Program-made: the position numbers and the translations under genes
Notes under the pieces: generated by a model
What the model was told of the DNA's origin: nothing
The model's input: only the letters and a program-made list of their open reading frames with translations
Database searches by the model: none
NCBI GenBank assembly: GCA_945787845.1
Contig: CALZJH010000002.1
Span: 310,001-374,000, forward strand
Source: an uncultured Woeseiaceae bacterium
GTDB taxonomy: Bacteria; Pseudomonadota; Gammaproteobacteria; Steroidobacterales; Woeseiaceae
Length of the DNA: 64,000 bases
Reading direction: 5' to 3'
Shown here: positions 63,060-64,000 of the stretch, piece by piece
How the letters are laid out: every line of letters starts with the position of its first letter
How positions within the stretch are numbered: the stretch's first letter is position 1

Positions 63060-64000
63060 ATGCTAAGTCACTTTCGCATCGTCATCGTCCTGCTGCTTGT
63101 AGCATTCGCCGTTACCGCCGTTGCCGAGCCCATAAAGACCCCGGGTTTGGATTCCCCGGTAAAGGTCATCCGGGACGTTGATGGCATTCCACACATCATC
63201 GGGAAAAGCGAGCACGACGTGGTATTCGTGCAGGGCTATTTGCATGCGCAGGATCGTTTCTTCCAGATGGACGTATCGCGGCGACAGGGGAGCGGGACAC
63301 TGGCCGAGCTGCTGGGTGCACCGGCGCTTGGAAGCGATGTCCAGTTGCGCACCTTCGGGCTGCGCCGCGCCGCACAAGGGACTTTGGCGGCCCTGTCCCC
63401 CGAAACCGTTGCCGGACTGCAGGCTTACGCGGATGGCGTGAATTTCTTTTTGACGACCCAGCCTCTGCCACCTGAGTACACCGTGCTGGAAATCACGCAG
63501 GCGGAGCCCTGGATGCCGCTGGACAGCGTCGTCGTTGGCAAGTTGATTGCGTTCGGCCTGTCATTCGACCTCGACATCGGCAATACAGAGGCCCTGCTGA
63601 GTTATCAGTTTGCTGGCGCGGCGCTCGGTTTTGACGGCAGCGCACTGTTCTTTGAGGATTTATTCAGGACACAGCCATTCGATCCGGCCGCTACGATTCC
63701 CGATGCATTGGCTGCTGCTGTGCCGAGCAAGCCGAAGCAAACGCGGCTTTCCGAAAAAGCAAAAATGCCTGCCTCGAGCGCAGGAAGATCAGCGCTCTCC
63801 AGCGCTGCGGCCGGCCAGCCCGACCCGGCCACGATGAGACTCGTCCAGGATTACATTGAACGGGTTGAAGATATTCCCCTGCTGAAAAACGCGCTCATGT
63901 CGCGCGACAAGCCGACAGGCAGTAACGAGTGGGCCGTTGCTCCGAGCCGCAGCGCAAGCGGTAACGCCATGCTGGCCAACGATCCGCATCTTGCGTTAAA
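63060..64000 (+). CDS. penicillin acylase family protein (5' part, runs off the window)
   Basis: Open to the window end, 313 codons seen. A signal peptide (IVIVLLLVAFAVTAVA) is followed by the alpha-chain of an Ntn acylase (VKVIRDVDGIPHIIGKSEHD; FVQGYLHAQDRFFQMDVSRR). Then TGSNEWAVAPSRSASG supplies the autocatalytic Ser at the start of the beta chain (SNEW), and NAMLANDPHL follows. Family members hydrolyse beta-lactam side chains or acyl-homoserine lactones in the periplasm. ATG at 63060 has an AAGGGGA site. A GEMM-like RNA leader lies directly upstream. Confidence 0.9.
   Translation, partial: MLSHFRIVIVLLLVAFAVTAVAEPIKTPGLDSPVKVIRDVDGIPHIIGKSEHDVVFVQGYLHAQDRFFQMDVSRRQGSGTLAELLGAPALGSDVQLRTFGLRRAAQGTLAALSPETVAGLQAYADGVNFFLTTQPLPPEYTVLEITQAEPWMPLDSVVVGKLIAFGLSFDLDIGNTEALLSYQFAGAALGFDGSALFFEDLFRTQPFDPAATIPDALAAAVPSKPKQTRLSEKAKMPASSAGRSALSSAAAGQPDPATMRLVQDYIERVEDIPLLKNALMSRDKPTGSNEWAVAPSRSASGNAMLANDPHLAL

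Overview
The window is a 64 kb piece of a GC-rich gammaproteobacterial chromosome with ordinary housekeeping and accessory genes. No phage, insertion sequence or CRISPR array was seen. The placement rests on a complete System I cytochrome c maturation operon (ccmABCDEFGHI), a RluE-type pseudouridine synthase, a phosphorylatable-type isocitrate dehydrogenase, OmpW and TonB-dependent outer-membrane proteins, many lipoproteins and a CRP-type operator. The soluble NAD-linked NiFe hydrogenase with P450 and sulfotransferase genes would fit a marine or sediment heterotroph (Woeseiales-like is my guess, low confidence). Genes are densely packed: no gap above about 300 bases lacks a gene, and several convergent pairs overlap tail to tail by 17-38 bases.

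Layout. 1-8.8 kb: a stand-alone asparaginase domain, an ALDH7-type aldehyde dehydrogenase, class II DAHP synthase, rluE, icd, a type V-like uracil-DNA glycosylase, uvrC and pgsA. 8.8-13.7 kb: tRNA-Gly, an OmpW-like porin, a sialidase-like lipoprotein, tRNA-Cys, tRNA-Leu, a tiny double-CxxC protein, thymidine kinase with a tandem duplication across its start, and an AAA-FHA fusion. 13.9-22.4 kb: the ccm operon running on into a thioesterase, a nitronate monooxygenase and crcB. 22.3-30.2 kb: a PLP decarboxylase, a sterol-desaturase-type hydroxylase, RidA, a YcaQ-type DNA glycosylase, a lipoprotein, a TonB/PadR divergent pair with palindromic operators, a DUF3108 protein and a DUF374 acyltransferase.

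30.3-34.5 kb: a tight cytochrome P450 / fatty acyl-AMP ligase-ACP / KAS III operon, a plausible small lipid-modifying pathway. 34.5-40.3 kb: a small acidic protein behind a perfect CRP-like site, PrsW, a CotH-kinase-like secreted protein, an EamA transporter, a methionine-gamma-lyase-type enzyme, a membrane-anchored methyltransferase-like protein and a sulfotransferase. 40.2-45.2 kb (minus strand): a group 3d-type NAD-reducing hydrogenase, hoxF, a fused hoxU-hoxY, hoxH and the maturation protease. The hyp accessory genes are not in the window.

45.4-54.4 kb: small membrane and secreted proteins, OsmC, a class II glutamine amidotransferase, a DUF3592 protein, an XRE regulator divergent from a PspA-like/membrane-protein pair, and an EEP-family phosphatase. 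54.5-64 kb: a metzincin-like lipoprotein, hypothetical secreted proteins, two genes that look broken by internal deletions (LEA14-like and PQQ sugar dehydrogenase-like), a TonB receptor, a beta-barrel protein and a penicillin-acylase-family gene running off the end. That last gene is preceded by a structured leader resembling the core of a c-di-GMP-I (GEMM) riboswitch.

The most notable items are the hoxUY fusion, the P450/FAAL/KAS III operon, the GEMM-like leader, the tdk start duplication and the two deletion-type broken genes.
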